This document shows, one piece after another, positions 33,837 to 42,040 of a stretch of 64,000 bases of DNA. The DNA lies in contig NZ_QJGZ01000037.1 of the NCBI RefSeq assembly GCF_003254585.1, positions 372,001 through 436,000 on the forward strand. Direction: 5' to 3'. Source of the DNA: Flavobacterium sharifuzzamanii (GTDB taxonomy: Bacteria; Bacteroidota; Bacteroidia; Flavobacteriales; Flavobacteriaceae). The translations under genes were made by a program, and so were the position numbers. Numbering within the stretch: position 1 is the first letter of the stretch; every line of letters begins with the position of its first letter. The notes beneath the pieces are model-generated. The model was not told the DNA's origin and ran no database searches. It was given only the letters and a program-made list of their open reading frames with translations.

Positions 33837-34748
33837 TTACTTTATACAATTGATAAGCGTCTTTTCTAAATCGGTAAATTGAAACTCGAAACCTGTTTTC
33901 TGAATTTTCTCTGATGAAACACGCTGTCCGGTTAAAACCGCTACGCTCATTTGCCCAAGCATAATCTTTAGTACAAAAGGCGGAACTTTGGGCAACCATA
34001 TAGTATAATCGTAAAGCTTAGCCAAAGTTTTAGAAAATCTGGCGTTTGTTGTATTATCTGTTACACAAGCATTGTAGGCACCTTCTAATTTTGTGTCTTC
34101 AATGCTTTTTAAATAAATTTGGCACAGATCTTCAATATGAATCCAAGGCAGATATTGTTTGCCAGAACCCAAAATAGCGCCAAAACCAGATTTAAATGTA
34201 GGAGTCATTTTTTTTAAAAAGCCTTCATTTTTACCTAAAACGATACCAGTTCTAATTTTAACTGTCCGAATATTTAAAGAACTGATTTTATCTGCGGCAC
34301 TTTCCCATTTTTGGCAAGTTGTGCCTAAAAAATCATCAGCTGGAGGCGTATTTTCAGTACATATTTTATGACTTGTAACTGCCCCATAAATTCCGATGCC
34401 AGAAGCAGAAATAAAAGCTTCCAATTTTTTATTATTCATTTCTAAAACAGAATAAATCATTTCGACCGGTCTAACGCGACTCTCGATAATGGCTCTTTTA
34501 CGTCTTTTGGTCCATCTTTTTTCGACAATTCCTTCGCCAGCTAGATGAATGATGTAATCGGCATTTAGAATTGCATTTTTGTCAATATAGTTTTTCTTGA
34601 TATCCCATTTGTAATAGGTAACTCTTGGAGTATCTTCTCTATCGGAACGGCTCAAAACAGACACAGAAAAACCTGCTTCGATTAGGACATCTGTCAAATG
34701 TTTTCCAATGAAACCACTTCCACCTGTCAATAGAACATTTTGAGTCAT
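33837..34748 (-). CDS. TIGR01777 family oxidoreductase (epimerase-like)
   Basis: A 303-residue extended short-chain-dehydrogenase-type protein. The Rossmann motif LLTGGSGFIGKHL is at 6-18, followed by YIIHLAGEGIVEKRWTKRRKRAIIESRV, the hallmark of the TIGR01777 (SulA/YfcH) group, and the C-terminal PPFVLKIMLGQMSVAVLTGQRVSSEKIQKTGFEF. It is convergent with the YceI gene, with 3 bases between stops. Substrate not established for the family. Confidence 0.88.
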   Translation of the reverse strand: MTQNVLLTGGSGFIGKHLTDVLIEAGFSVSVLSRSDREDTPRVTYYKWDIKKNYIDKNAILNADYIIHLAGEGIVEKRWTKRRKRAIIESRVRPVEMIYSVLEMNNKKLEAFISASGIGIYGAVTSHKICTENTPPADDFLGTTCQKWESAADKISSLNIRTVKIRTGIVLGKNEGFLKKMTPTFKSGFGAILGSGKQYLPWIHIEDLCQIYLKSIEDTKLEGAYNACVTDNTTNARFSKTLAKLYDYTIWLPKVPPFVLKIMLGQMSVAVLTGQRVSSEKIQKTGFEFQFTDLEKTLINCIK

Positions 34749-34846
34749 AATAGTTTATAATATATTTAACAGTCTTACTTGTTTAAGGATTAGTAAAGGT
34801 ACTTAAACAATGTTTACCTTTATGGCAAATTCTAAATTTTAATAAA

Positions 34847-35506
34847 ATGGCGACTAAAAAAAAGGTAATTACCAAAGATGATATCGTTTCAAAATATATG
34901 GAAGAGGTTTTAGAAAAAGGTCAAAAACCAAAATCGGTTTATCATTTTGCCAAAGAAAATGATTTTACTGAAGCTGAGTTTTATGCTTTTTTTGGAACAT
35001 TAGAAGGTTTAGAAAAAGAAATATTCCGACTGTTTTTTGAAAACACAGTCAATCTTCTTCATAAGAATGAGGAATACCAGGGATATGATATGAAAAATAA
35101 AATGCTGAGTTTTTATTTTACTTTCTTCGAAATCCTGACTGCCAATAGAAGCTATGTTTTACAATCGCTTAAAATTGATAAAAATCCAATTAAAAATTTA
35201 GTTCAGTTAACTACACTTCGAAACAGTTTTAAAGAATATGTTGCTGAAATCCTGACAGACGATTACAGATTGGAACAGGAAAGATTTCAAAAATTTCAAG
35301 AAAAAGCCATTCAGGAATCTTCTTGGCTGCAATTAATGCTGACTATTAAATTTTGGATGGAAGATGAATCTCCTGCTTTCGAAAAGACAGATATTTTTAT
35401 TGAAAAATCAGTAAATGCTTCATTCGAATTGATGAATGTTGCGCCAATGAATCATCTGATCGATTTTGGGAAATTTTTGTTCAAAGAAAAAGTATACAGC
35501 AGATAA
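34847..35506 (+). CDS. TetR-family-like transcriptional regulator
   Basis: A 219-residue all-helical protein. The N-terminal 50 residues give a TetR-like DNA-binding domain (KSVYHFAKENDFTEAEFYAFFGTLEGLEKEIF, with recognition helix FTEAEFYAFFGT). The rest is a ligand-domain-like helical bundle. It overlaps the next gene (ABC1 kinase) by one base (TAATG), so the two are co-expressed. The N-terminus lacks the full classical TetR signature, so I call it TetR-like. Ligand unknown. Confidence 0.75.
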   Translation: MATKKKVITKDDIVSKYMEEVLEKGQKPKSVYHFAKENDFTEAEFYAFFGTLEGLEKEIFRLFFENTVNLLHKNEEYQGYDMKNKMLSFYFTFFEILTANRSYVLQSLKIDKNPIKNLVQLTTLRNSFKEYVAEILTDDYRLEQERFQKFQEKAIQESSWLQLMLTIKFWMEDESPAFEKTDIFIEKSVNASFELMNVAPMNHLIDFGKFLFKEKVYSR

Positions 35507-36810
35507 TGAAAACAATAGACTATATTCCAACTTCAAAAATAGAACGAGCAGGAAAATTGGTTCAGACGGGTGCTAAAATTGGCGTGAACTATGTAAAACA
35601 TTATGCCGAAAAAATAGTAAATCCCGATTTGACCCGAGATAAACTAAACGAGAATAATGCCGAAGATATTTATGACGGACTAAAAAGCTTAAAAGGAAGT
35701 GCGCTTAAAGTAGCGCAGATGTTAAGTATGGATAAGAACTTTCTTCCGCAGGCTTATGTGGAAAAGTTTTCTTTATCTCAGTTTTCTGTCCCGCCGCTTT
35801 CTGCTCCTTTAGTTTTAAAAACGTTCAAAAGCAATTTTGGAAAAACGCCATATGAGATTTTTGACGAGTTCAATCCAAATTCGGTAAATGCGGCGAGTAT
35901 TGGCCAAGTGCATTTGGCAAAAAAAGGCGACAAAAAACTGGCGGTAAAAATTCAATATCCAGGAGTTGCCAATAGTATTTCGTCAGATTTAGCTTTGGTT
36001 AAGCCTATTGCGATAAGAATGTTTAATCTACAAGGAAAAGATTCTGATAAATACTTCAAAGAAGTCGAAGATAAACTGATTGAAGAAACGAACTATTTGC
36101 TTGAATTAAAGCAAAGTCAAGAAGTTGTCGAGGCTTGCAGTAAGATTGAAAACATCACTTTTCCGAATTATTATCCAGAGTTTTCGTCAGAGAAAATCAT
36201 TACAATGGATTGGATGACGGGAATTCATCTTTCTGAATTTACAGCCGTAAATAAAGATCAAGAAGCCGGAAATAAATTAGGTCAAGCGCTTTGGGATTTT
36301 TATATGTATCAAATTCATGTTTTGAGGAAAGTACACGCAGATCCACATCCAGGAAATTTCTTGGTTGATGATAAAAATCAATTAATCGCTTTAGATTTTG
36401 GCTGTATGAAACAAATTCCAGATGATTTTTATACGCCGTATTTTGAGTTGATCAATAAAAATGTGATTACTGACGAAAAGCTTTTCAATCAGAAATTATT
36501 CGAATTGGAAATTCTTCGTCCAGACGATACACCTGCAGAAATCGAATATTTCACCGAAATGTTTCATGATTTATTGTCTCTGTTTACGAAACCGTTTCAA
36601 AACGAAACTTTCGATTTTGCCGATGAAAAATTCTTCAACGCAATTGCTGAATTAGGAAAACGTTTCTCAGAAGACACAAATCTTAAAAAAATGAACGGAA
36701 ATCGCGGTTCTAAGCACTTTATTTATATGAATCGTACTTTCTTCGGTTTGTATAATTTAATGTTTGATTTGAAAGCTAAAATTGTAGTTGATAATTATTT
36801 GAAATACTAA
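35506..36810 (+). CDS. AarF/ABC1/UbiB family kinase-like protein
   Basis: A 434-residue protein of the ABC1/UbiB atypical kinase family, often tied to quinone or lipid metabolism. Motifs include the KxGQ-like segment (LKGSALKVAQMLSMDK near 61-76), the ATP-binding region (VNAASIGQVHLAKKGDKKLAVKIQYPGV, with the conserved Ala/Gly-rich loop), the catalytic DPHPGNFL near 280, and LIALDFGCMKQIP. The start overlaps the TetR-like gene by one base. Whether it acts as a kinase on protein or small molecule is unknown. Confidence 0.88.
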   Translation: MKTIDYIPTSKIERAGKLVQTGAKIGVNYVKHYAEKIVNPDLTRDKLNENNAEDIYDGLKSLKGSALKVAQMLSMDKNFLPQAYVEKFSLSQFSVPPLSAPLVLKTFKSNFGKTPYEIFDEFNPNSVNAASIGQVHLAKKGDKKLAVKIQYPGVANSISSDLALVKPIAIRMFNLQGKDSDKYFKEVEDKLIEETNYLLELKQSQEVVEACSKIENITFPNYYPEFSSEKIITMDWMTGIHLSEFTAVNKDQEAGNKLGQALWDFYMYQIHVLRKVHADPHPGNFLVDDKNQLIALDFGCMKQIPDDFYTPYFELINKNVITDEKLFNQKLFELEILRPDDTPAEIEYFTEMFHDLLSLFTKPFQNETFDFADEKFFNAIAELGKRFSEDTNLKKMNGNRGSKHFIYMNRTFFGLYNLMFDLKAKIVVDNYLKY

Positions 36811-36824
36811 TTAATAGTTTTCTT

Positions 36825-36860
36825 TTGTTTCAGGTTTCAAGTTTCAAGTTGGCTGAACTT
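36825..36860. repeat. TTTCAGGTTTCAAGTTTCAAG words
   Basis: Direct repetition of GTTTCAGG / TTTCAAG 15 bases after the aarF-like stop. The same words recur, also inverted, at 54119-54205. Confidence 0.55.
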
Positions 36861-36869
36861 TAGATATAG

Positions 36870-36908
36870 AACTTTGTCAAAGTTTAAAACTTTGACAAAG
36901 TTTTTTTT
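36870..36908 (+). terminator. Terminator after the ABC1 kinase gene
   Basis: Perfect inverted repeat AACTTTGTCAAAGTTT / AAACTTTGACAAAGTT followed by T8. Confidence 0.85.
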
Positions 36909-36915
36909 GTTTAGT

Positions 36916-37018
36916 TTGTCATCCTGACGAACGAAGGATCACACGAGAAACTCCGCAATCATAATCGATAATCTTTGTCGAGTTACGTGTGTGATCCTTC
37001 CTTCGTCAGGATGACAAG
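36916..37018. repeat. 103-bp long inverted repeat (GTCATCCTGACGAA type)
   Basis: The left arm starts TTGTCATCCTGACGAACGAA and continues GGATCACAC. The right arm reads GTGTGATCCTTCCTTCGTC then AGGATGACAA. An inner ACGAGAAACTC / GAGTTACGT pairing extends the stem. With few mismatches the whole 103 bases could fold as one hairpin. It lies between the convergent ABC1 kinase and photolyase genes. Confidence 0.85.
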
Positions 37019-37020
37019 AT

Positions 37021-37058
37021 TGTGTGTAATTGGAATTTGGAATTTAAAAATTTGGAAT
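37021..37058. repeat. AATTTGGAATTTAAAAATTTGGAATTTA spacer
   Basis: TTGGAATTTGGAATTT words directly next to the photolyase stop, the inverse of the CCAAATTCC words at 14237-14353 and 47405-47519. Confidence 0.5.
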
Positions 37059-38354
37059 TTATTTAATTATTCCCTTTTTGTAAGTTGCAATCGCACGATC
37101 TCTCGCAAAAGCATGATCAACCATAGGCTCATTATAACCAAAATCAAATTCAGGAATCCATTTGCGAATATATTCTCCTTTTTCGTCAAATTTCTTTTGT
37201 TGGATTTCTGGATTAAAAACTCTGAAATAAGGTGCGGCATCACAACCTGTTCCTGCTGCCCATTGCCAGTTTCCTACATTTGAAGCTAATTCGAAATCTA
37301 GAAGTTTTTCTGCGAAATAAGCTTCGCCCCATTGCCAGTTAATGAGTAAATGTTTGCATAGAAAACTTGCGACTACCATACGCACGCGATTGTGCATATA
37401 TCCAGTTTCGTTTAACTGACGCATTCCGGCATCGACCATCGGATATCCGGTTGTTCCAGAACACCATCGTTTGAAATCTTCTTCGTTATTTCGCCATTGA
37501 ATTCCGTCATAATTAGATTTGAAATTATGATTGACGCAATTCGGAAAACTAAATAGAATTTGAATAAAGAATTCTCTCCAGATCAATTCGCTTAAAAAAG
37601 TCTGGTTTTTTCGGTTTGCCCAATTTACCAATTTACGAATACTCACAGTTCCGAAACGCAAATGTGGCGAAAGATAAGACGTGCTGTCTAAAGCTGGAAA
37701 ATCTCGTGTTTCTTTATAATTAGCAATTTGAGATAAATTATGCGGAAGAACTTTTATAGAGCTTCTTTCAAAACCAATTTCGGTTAAGTCAGGAAACTTG
37801 AAATTATTTTTTGAAAAATTAGAGTGATATGAAGTAGAATCATATTCTGGAGCAGAACCCAAAAAATGATATTTCTCCAGCCATTTATTTTTATAAGGTG
37901 TGTAAACCGTATATGGAAGTCCGTCTGCTTTTGTAATTTCTTTTTCTTCGAAAATTACGTGATCTTTAAAAGAAAAAGATTCAATGTTGTTTTCTTTTAA
38001 TAAATATGAAATTGCAGTATCACGTTTGGTAGCAAATGGTTCATAATCTTTATTAAAGAAAACGCTTTGAATATCAAATTCTTCAATTAGCGATTTCCAA
38101 ACGTCTGTAGTTTTTCCTTTTTTGATTAAAATGGAAGAATCTAGTTTGTTTAATTCTGAATTTATTTTTTCTAATGAATCATAAATGAAAGTTACTCTAG
38201 CATCGTTTTTTGGAAGATGCTCTAAAATTTCATCGTCAAAAATAAAAAGAGGTACAACAGGAAAGTCAGATTGCAAAGCATGAAATAACCCCGTATTGTC
38301 TTCTAAACGTAAATCGCGTCTGAACCAGAATAAAGTAACTTTTTGTTTTGTCAT
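37059..38354 (-). CDS. phrB: Deoxyribodipyrimidine photolyase / cryptochrome family
   Basis: A 431-residue photolyase-type flavoprotein that repairs UV-induced pyrimidine dimers using blue light. The N-terminal Rossmann-like antenna domain is at 1-130 (LFWFRRDLRLEDN). The FAD domain includes LSPHLRFGTVS, LSELIWREFF, WCSGTTGYPMVDAGMRQLNETGYMHNRVRM and a WQW / NWQWAAGTG motif near the C-terminus. The ATG at 38354 is used; the longer frame is element C. It is the last gene of the crt/MerR operon, separated from the preceding gene by element C. Cryptochrome versus photolyase cannot be separated from sequence alone. Confidence 0.93.
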   Translation of the reverse strand: MTKQKVTLFWFRRDLRLEDNTGLFHALQSDFPVVPLFIFDDEILEHLPKNDARVTFIYDSLEKINSELNKLDSSILIKKGKTTDVWKSLIEEFDIQSVFFNKDYEPFATKRDTAISYLLKENNIESFSFKDHVIFEEKEITKADGLPYTVYTPYKNKWLEKYHFLGSAPEYDSTSYHSNFSKNNFKFPDLTEIGFERSSIKVLPHNLSQIANYKETRDFPALDSTSYLSPHLRFGTVSIRKLVNWANRKNQTFLSELIWREFFIQILFSFPNCVNHNFKSNYDGIQWRNNEEDFKRWCSGTTGYPMVDAGMRQLNETGYMHNRVRMVVASFLCKHLLINWQWGEAYFAEKLLDFELASNVGNWQWAAGTGCDAAPYFRVFNPEIQQKKFDEKGEYIRKWIPEFDFGYNEPMVDHAFARDRAIATYKKGIIK

Positions 38355-38372
38355 TTTTTCATGTGATTTTTT

Positions 38373-38507
38373 AAACACATAGAAACATAGATTTATTTTA
38401 CTTTTTAAGAAGTTTGGAAAGAAACTAGTTTCTAACACATAGCTATGTGTGTTTATGCAAGTGAAACGCCTTTTTTCTCAATCTAAATTCTATGATTCTA
38501 TGTGTTT
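38373..38507. mobile_element. Element C: 135-bp gene-less relative of the GxxExxY element
   Basis: Ends AAACACATAGAAACATAG (38373-38390) and CTATGATTCTATGTGTTT (38490-38507). It contains GAAACTAGTTTC and ACACATAGCTATGTGT, both perfect palindromes, and AAGTGAAACGCC, the inverse of the block in A and B, so it is in the opposite orientation to A and B. It separates the SRPBCC gene from phrB on the same operon. Confidence 0.8.
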
Positions 38508-38513
38508 GAATTT

Positions 38514-38984
38514 TTAAGCGTTTTTAGAATTAAATAACTCTTCGATTTTGTTATATCTGTAATCGAAAATGTTTTTCAGTTTGTTTTTTACGACTAAACG
38601 GTTTATGATTCTTCCTAGAATTCCGAATGGGAGAGCGTAATGAACAATGTCGGTCATTTTTGTTCCTCCATCTGATGTTGGTTCAAAGAAATGTTTGTGA
38701 TGCCAAAGTTTATAAGGGCCAGATTGTTGAATGTCTACAAAGTACTCGTTTTCTTGGCAAGCCGTAATTTCGGTTACCCAAGACATTTTGATACCTAAAA
38801 GCGGTTTTAAGGTGTAAGTGATAATTTGTCCGTGATACATACGTTTGCCGTCATAATCCTGAATTTGAAAATTCATATTATCTAGCGTAATAGTTTGCAG
38901 GTTTTTCGGACTTGAGAAAAAATCCCAGCAATCTTCAACACTAGCATTTATATGCTGTACGGTCACTATTTTGTATAATTTCAT
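38514..38984 (-). CDS. SRPBCC family protein
   Basis: A 156-residue protein with a START/Bet v1-like fold: VQHINASVEDCWDFFSSPKNLQTIT at 10-34, a strand region with WVTEITACQENEYFVDIQQSGPYKLWHHKHFFEP, and C-terminal helix (KNKLKNIFDYRYNKIEELF). The ATG at 38984 is preferred to a TTG six bases up. It lies in the crt operon between crtZ and phrB. A ligand-binding or polyketide cyclase-like role is possible, maybe with carotenoids; nothing in the sequence proves it. Confidence 0.82.
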   Translation of the reverse strand: MKLYKIVTVQHINASVEDCWDFFSSPKNLQTITLDNMNFQIQDYDGKRMYHGQIITYTLKPLLGIKMSWVTEITACQENEYFVDIQQSGPYKLWHHKHFFEPTSDGGTKMTDIVHYALPFGILGRIINRLVVKNKLKNIFDYRYNKIEELFNSKNA

Positions 38985-39019
38985 AATCAAATTGTTCTTG
39001 AAAGACGCCCTAAATAATG

Positions 39020-39460
39020 CTACATTTTATAATATTTAAAAGGTACAAACAACATTCCGAAGCATTCTCCTTTTTCTTTCTGTAAATGTTTATGATGGAT
39101 TTTATGCGCTTTTCTAAGTCCGATGAGGTATTTGTTTTTAGTGTTTTTAAACCATTTAAATCGTTGATGAATTAAAACATCGTGAATTAAAAAATAACAA
39201 GCTCCATAAAGTGTAATTCCGCAAGCAATGAAAAACAAGTAATTGAATCCGCCTTCGACACCAAAGTAGAATAAAATAATACTCGGAGTGGCGAAAATGA
39301 CAAAGAAAATATCATTGCGCTCAAAGGTATTTTCGTATTTCGGCTGATGATGATCGGCGTGAAAATACCACATAAAACCATGCATGACGTATTTGTGCGT
39401 AAGCCACGTAACACATTCCATGAAAAGAAAAACGCCTAAAAAGATTAAAAAAGAAATCAT
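39020..39460 (-). CDS. crtZ: Beta-carotene hydroxylase
   Basis: A 146-residue fatty-acid-hydroxylase-superfamily membrane protein, of the CrtZ type that turns beta-carotene into zeaxanthin. The di-iron histidines appear as H22-x4-H27 (THKYVMH), H34-x2-HH38 (FHADHH), H-x4-H (HDVLIH) and a late HKIHHKH. Short hydrophobic helices surround them. It sits in the order crtI, crtB, element D, crtZ, on one strand. The substrate is inferred from genomic position. Confidence 0.9.
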   Translation of the reverse strand: MISFLIFLGVFLFMECVTWLTHKYVMHGFMWYFHADHHQPKYENTFERNDIFFVIFATPSIILFYFGVEGGFNYLFFIACGITLYGACYFLIHDVLIHQRFKWFKNTKNKYLIGLRKAHKIHHKHLQKEKGECFGMLFVPFKYYKM

Positions 39461-39552
39461 TTTGTAATGTTGATGTTTTAAAATTATCGTTTTATTGTTT
39501 TTGAGTTTAGCTTTAGATTATAAAAGATTGACTCAAATAGACTTTATTTTTT

Positions 39553-39686
39553 TAACACATAGAAACATAGATTTTTGTTATTTGTAAAAGATTGCAGAAA
39601 GAAACTAGTTTCTCACACATAGCTATGCTTCTTTATACAAGTGAAACGCCTTTTATAGACTTAGTATTCTATGATTCTATGTGTTT
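39553..39686. mobile_element. Element D: 134-bp gene-less relative of the GxxExxY element
   Basis: Ends TAACACATAGAAACATAG (39553-39570) and CTATGATTCTATGTGTTT (39669-39686). It has GAAACTAGTTTC, a decayed ACACATAGCTATGCTT, and AAGTGAAACGCC. Same orientation as element C. It lies between crtB and crtZ on the same operon. Confidence 0.78.
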
Positions 39687-39691
39687 AAAAA

Positions 39692-40531
39692 TTAAACCAA
39701 TTTCAATTTATAAGTCACAAAAGACTGCGCCAAAAGTCCCGCTTTGGTATAATTAGAGACACGAATTCTCGAATTTCCAATTTCGTAATACGGAGTGTTT
39801 TTTAGCTTTTTTAATAGTTTTTTATAATAAACATAAGCAGTATAAACTCCGAATTTAGCTTCTATAGGCAACTTTACAATTCCTTGATAGGCAATTCTAA
39901 AATCTTCTTCTATTTCTTTGATAATCTGGTTTTTTGAATCTTCGTTAAAGTTATTCAAGTTTATGCCCGGGAAATAAGAACGGTTTAAGATCGTATTATC
40001 GTCTTTTAAATCTCTAAGGAAATTTACTTTCTGAAAAGCCGATCCTAAACGCATGGCTTCATATTTCAGTTGTTCGTATTTGTGTTCTTTACCAGTCACA
40101 AAAACTTTTAGACACATTAAGCCCACAACATCCGCAGAACCATAAATATAATCGATGTATTCGGTTTGTGTTTGGTAATTTGATTTTATGAGATCCATTT
40201 TCATGCTTTTTAGAAAAGCCTGAACCAAATCGTCGGTAATATTATATTCTTTTACCGTTTGCTGAAAAGAATTCAAAATCGGGTTTAAACTGATGCCCAA
40301 TTCCATTGCTTTGTAATATTCTTTTTCAAAATCTTCAATTAGGTATTCTTTTTCGTAGCCGTGAAATGAATCTACAATTTCATCGGCAAAACGTACAAAT
40401 CCGTAAATGCTGTAAATAGCATCGCGAATGCTTGGCGAAAGCATTTTTACAGCAAGAGAAAATGAAGTGCTGTAATTTTTGGTAACCAATTTGCTGCATT
40501 TGAAAGAAACGGCGTCGAATAGTGATTTCAT
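39692..40531 (-). CDS. crtB: Phytoene synthase
   Basis: CrtB joins two geranylgeranyl diphosphates to give phytoene. The 279-residue protein has the squalene/phytoene-synthase motifs: AIYSIYGFVRFADEIVDS near 38-55 (Asp-rich motif), the second YIYGSADVVGLMCLKVF, and VNFLRDLKDDNTILNRSYFP with the second acidic cluster near 170-190. It starts 4 bases before the crtI end on the operon, so translation is likely coupled. The length is normal. Confidence 0.93.
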   Translation of the reverse strand: MKSLFDAVSFKCSKLVTKNYSTSFSLAVKMLSPSIRDAIYSIYGFVRFADEIVDSFHGYEKEYLIEDFEKEYYKAMELGISLNPILNSFQQTVKEYNITDDLVQAFLKSMKMDLIKSNYQTQTEYIDYIYGSADVVGLMCLKVFVTGKEHKYEQLKYEAMRLGSAFQKVNFLRDLKDDNTILNRSYFPGINLNNFNEDSKNQIIKEIEEDFRIAYQGIVKLPIEAKFGVYTAYVYYKKLLKKLKNTPYYEIGNSRIRVSNYTKAGLLAQSFVTYKLKLV

Positions 40532-40534
40532 TTT

Positions 40535-42001
40535 TTAAGATCTAAAAGATTTTTGAATTAATTCAGCTGCTAGTTTTCCTGAAATTAAAGCAGGCGGAAC
40601 ACCTGGACCAGGAACGGTTAACTGTCCTGTAAAATATAGATTCCTGACTTTTTTGCTTTTCAATTTTGGTCTCAAAAAAGCCGTTTGCAATAAAGTATTG
40701 GCCATTCCGTAAGCATTTCCTTTGTACGCATTGTAATCGGAAACAAAGTCGTTTTTACAGAATGATCTTTTAAAGATAATGTTATTTTTAATTTTTTGCT
40801 GGGTAAGTTCTTCAAAACGAGAAATGATTTTTTCAAAATATTCTTCCCTTAGTTCTTCAGTATCTTCAATTCCAGGCGCAAGCGGAATCAGGAAAAACCC
40901 AGATTCCATTCCGTCTGGCGCCGCAGTTTTATCTGTTTTTGATGGAAAGTTAGCGTAGAATAACGGAGCTTCTGGCCACTTTGGCTGATCATAAATTGCC
41001 GCTGCGTGCTGATTGAAATCGACATCAAAAAACAAAGCATGATGTGAAATGTTTTCTATTTTTTTATCAAAACCAATAAAAAATAGGAGAGAAGAAGGTG
41101 CAAAAATTCTATTCTCCCAATATTTTTCAGAATACATTCTGTGTTCGCTGTCAAGTAAAGTCTCAGAATGCTGATAATCTGCTCCACTTAGAACTATATC
41201 TGCTTTTATATTTTCTCCATTAATTACAATTCCAGTTGCAGTTTTATTCTCAACAAGAATTTTTTCTATTGGTGAATTGGTTTTAATTATTACGCCAAGT
41301 TCTAAAGCCAGTTTTTCGATTCCTCGAATAACATCAAACATTCCTGTTTTAGGATGCCAAGTTCCGAGACCGAAATCGGCATAATTCATAAAATTGTAAA
41401 ATGAAGGAGTTTTGACTGGTTTTGCTCCGAGAAATAAAACAGGGAATTCCAGAATCTGAATTAATCTTTCATTTTTGAAATTTTTTCGAATATCACTGCT
41501 GACATTCTTAAAAAACTGATCCAATTTTAAAGCAGTTTCTTTTGTGATTAATTCGAGTGGAGAAATTCCTGGACGATACACTAAATTCTTAATAGCAATA
41601 TCGTAGTTGCTTTTAGCTTGGTCAATAAAATTCTGCAGTTTTACACCGCTTCCTTTTTCTATGGTTTCAAAAGTGTATTTTATTTCTTCTAAATTATCAT
41701 AGATGCTGATAAAATCATTGATTCCGAAATAAACCCTGTACGCTGGATTTAATTTTATCAGTTCGTAGTAGTCAGAAGGTTTTTTATTGAAATCCTGAAA
41801 GAAACGTTCAAAGACATCAGGCATCCAATACCAGCTTGGTCCCATGTCAAAAGTAAAGCCGTCTGCTTTAAACTGTCTCGCACGTCCGCCAATTGTATTG
41901 TTTTTTTCGTAAACAGTTACCTCGTTTCCTTGTTGGGCAAGGTAACATGCGGCTGCTAAAGAAGAGAAGCCTGAACCTATTATTTGAATCGTCTTTCTCA
42001 T
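40535..42001 (-). CDS. crtI: Phytoene desaturase
   Basis: CrtI introduces four double bonds into phytoene to give lycopene. The 488-residue protein has the N-terminal FAD-binding motif IGSGFSSLAAACYLAQQGNEVTVYEKN at 6-33 and RARQFKADGFTFDMGPSWY, and ends with LYFTGQLTVPGPGVPPALISGKLAAELI. A TATATTTG box, the -7 type, lies at 42010-42017 on this strand, with no well-spaced -33 box, as expected for a controlled promoter. It follows the MerR gene by 39 bases. Confidence 0.94.
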   Translation of the reverse strand: MRKTIQIIGSGFSSLAAACYLAQQGNEVTVYEKNNTIGGRARQFKADGFTFDMGPSWYWMPDVFERFFQDFNKKPSDYYELIKLNPAYRVYFGINDFISIYDNLEEIKYTFETIEKGSGVKLQNFIDQAKSNYDIAIKNLVYRPGISPLELITKETALKLDQFFKNVSSDIRKNFKNERLIQILEFPVLFLGAKPVKTPSFYNFMNYADFGLGTWHPKTGMFDVIRGIEKLALELGVIIKTNSPIEKILVENKTATGIVINGENIKADIVLSGADYQHSETLLDSEHRMYSEKYWENRIFAPSSLLFFIGFDKKIENISHHALFFDVDFNQHAAAIYDQPKWPEAPLFYANFPSKTDKTAAPDGMESGFFLIPLAPGIEDTEELREEYFEKIISRFEELTQQKIKNNIIFKRSFCKNDFVSDYNAYKGNAYGMANTLLQTAFLRPKLKSKKVRNLYFTGQLTVPGPGVPPALISGKLAAELIQKSFRS

Positions 42002-42040
42002 TTGTTTAACAAATATAAGAAAAACTTAAACAAAATTAAA

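Noticed and set aside
17633..39686. CRISPR interpretation of the four repeat copies
   Set aside because: Copies are about 135 bp, far apart, carry inverted ends and have no regular spacers or cas genes.
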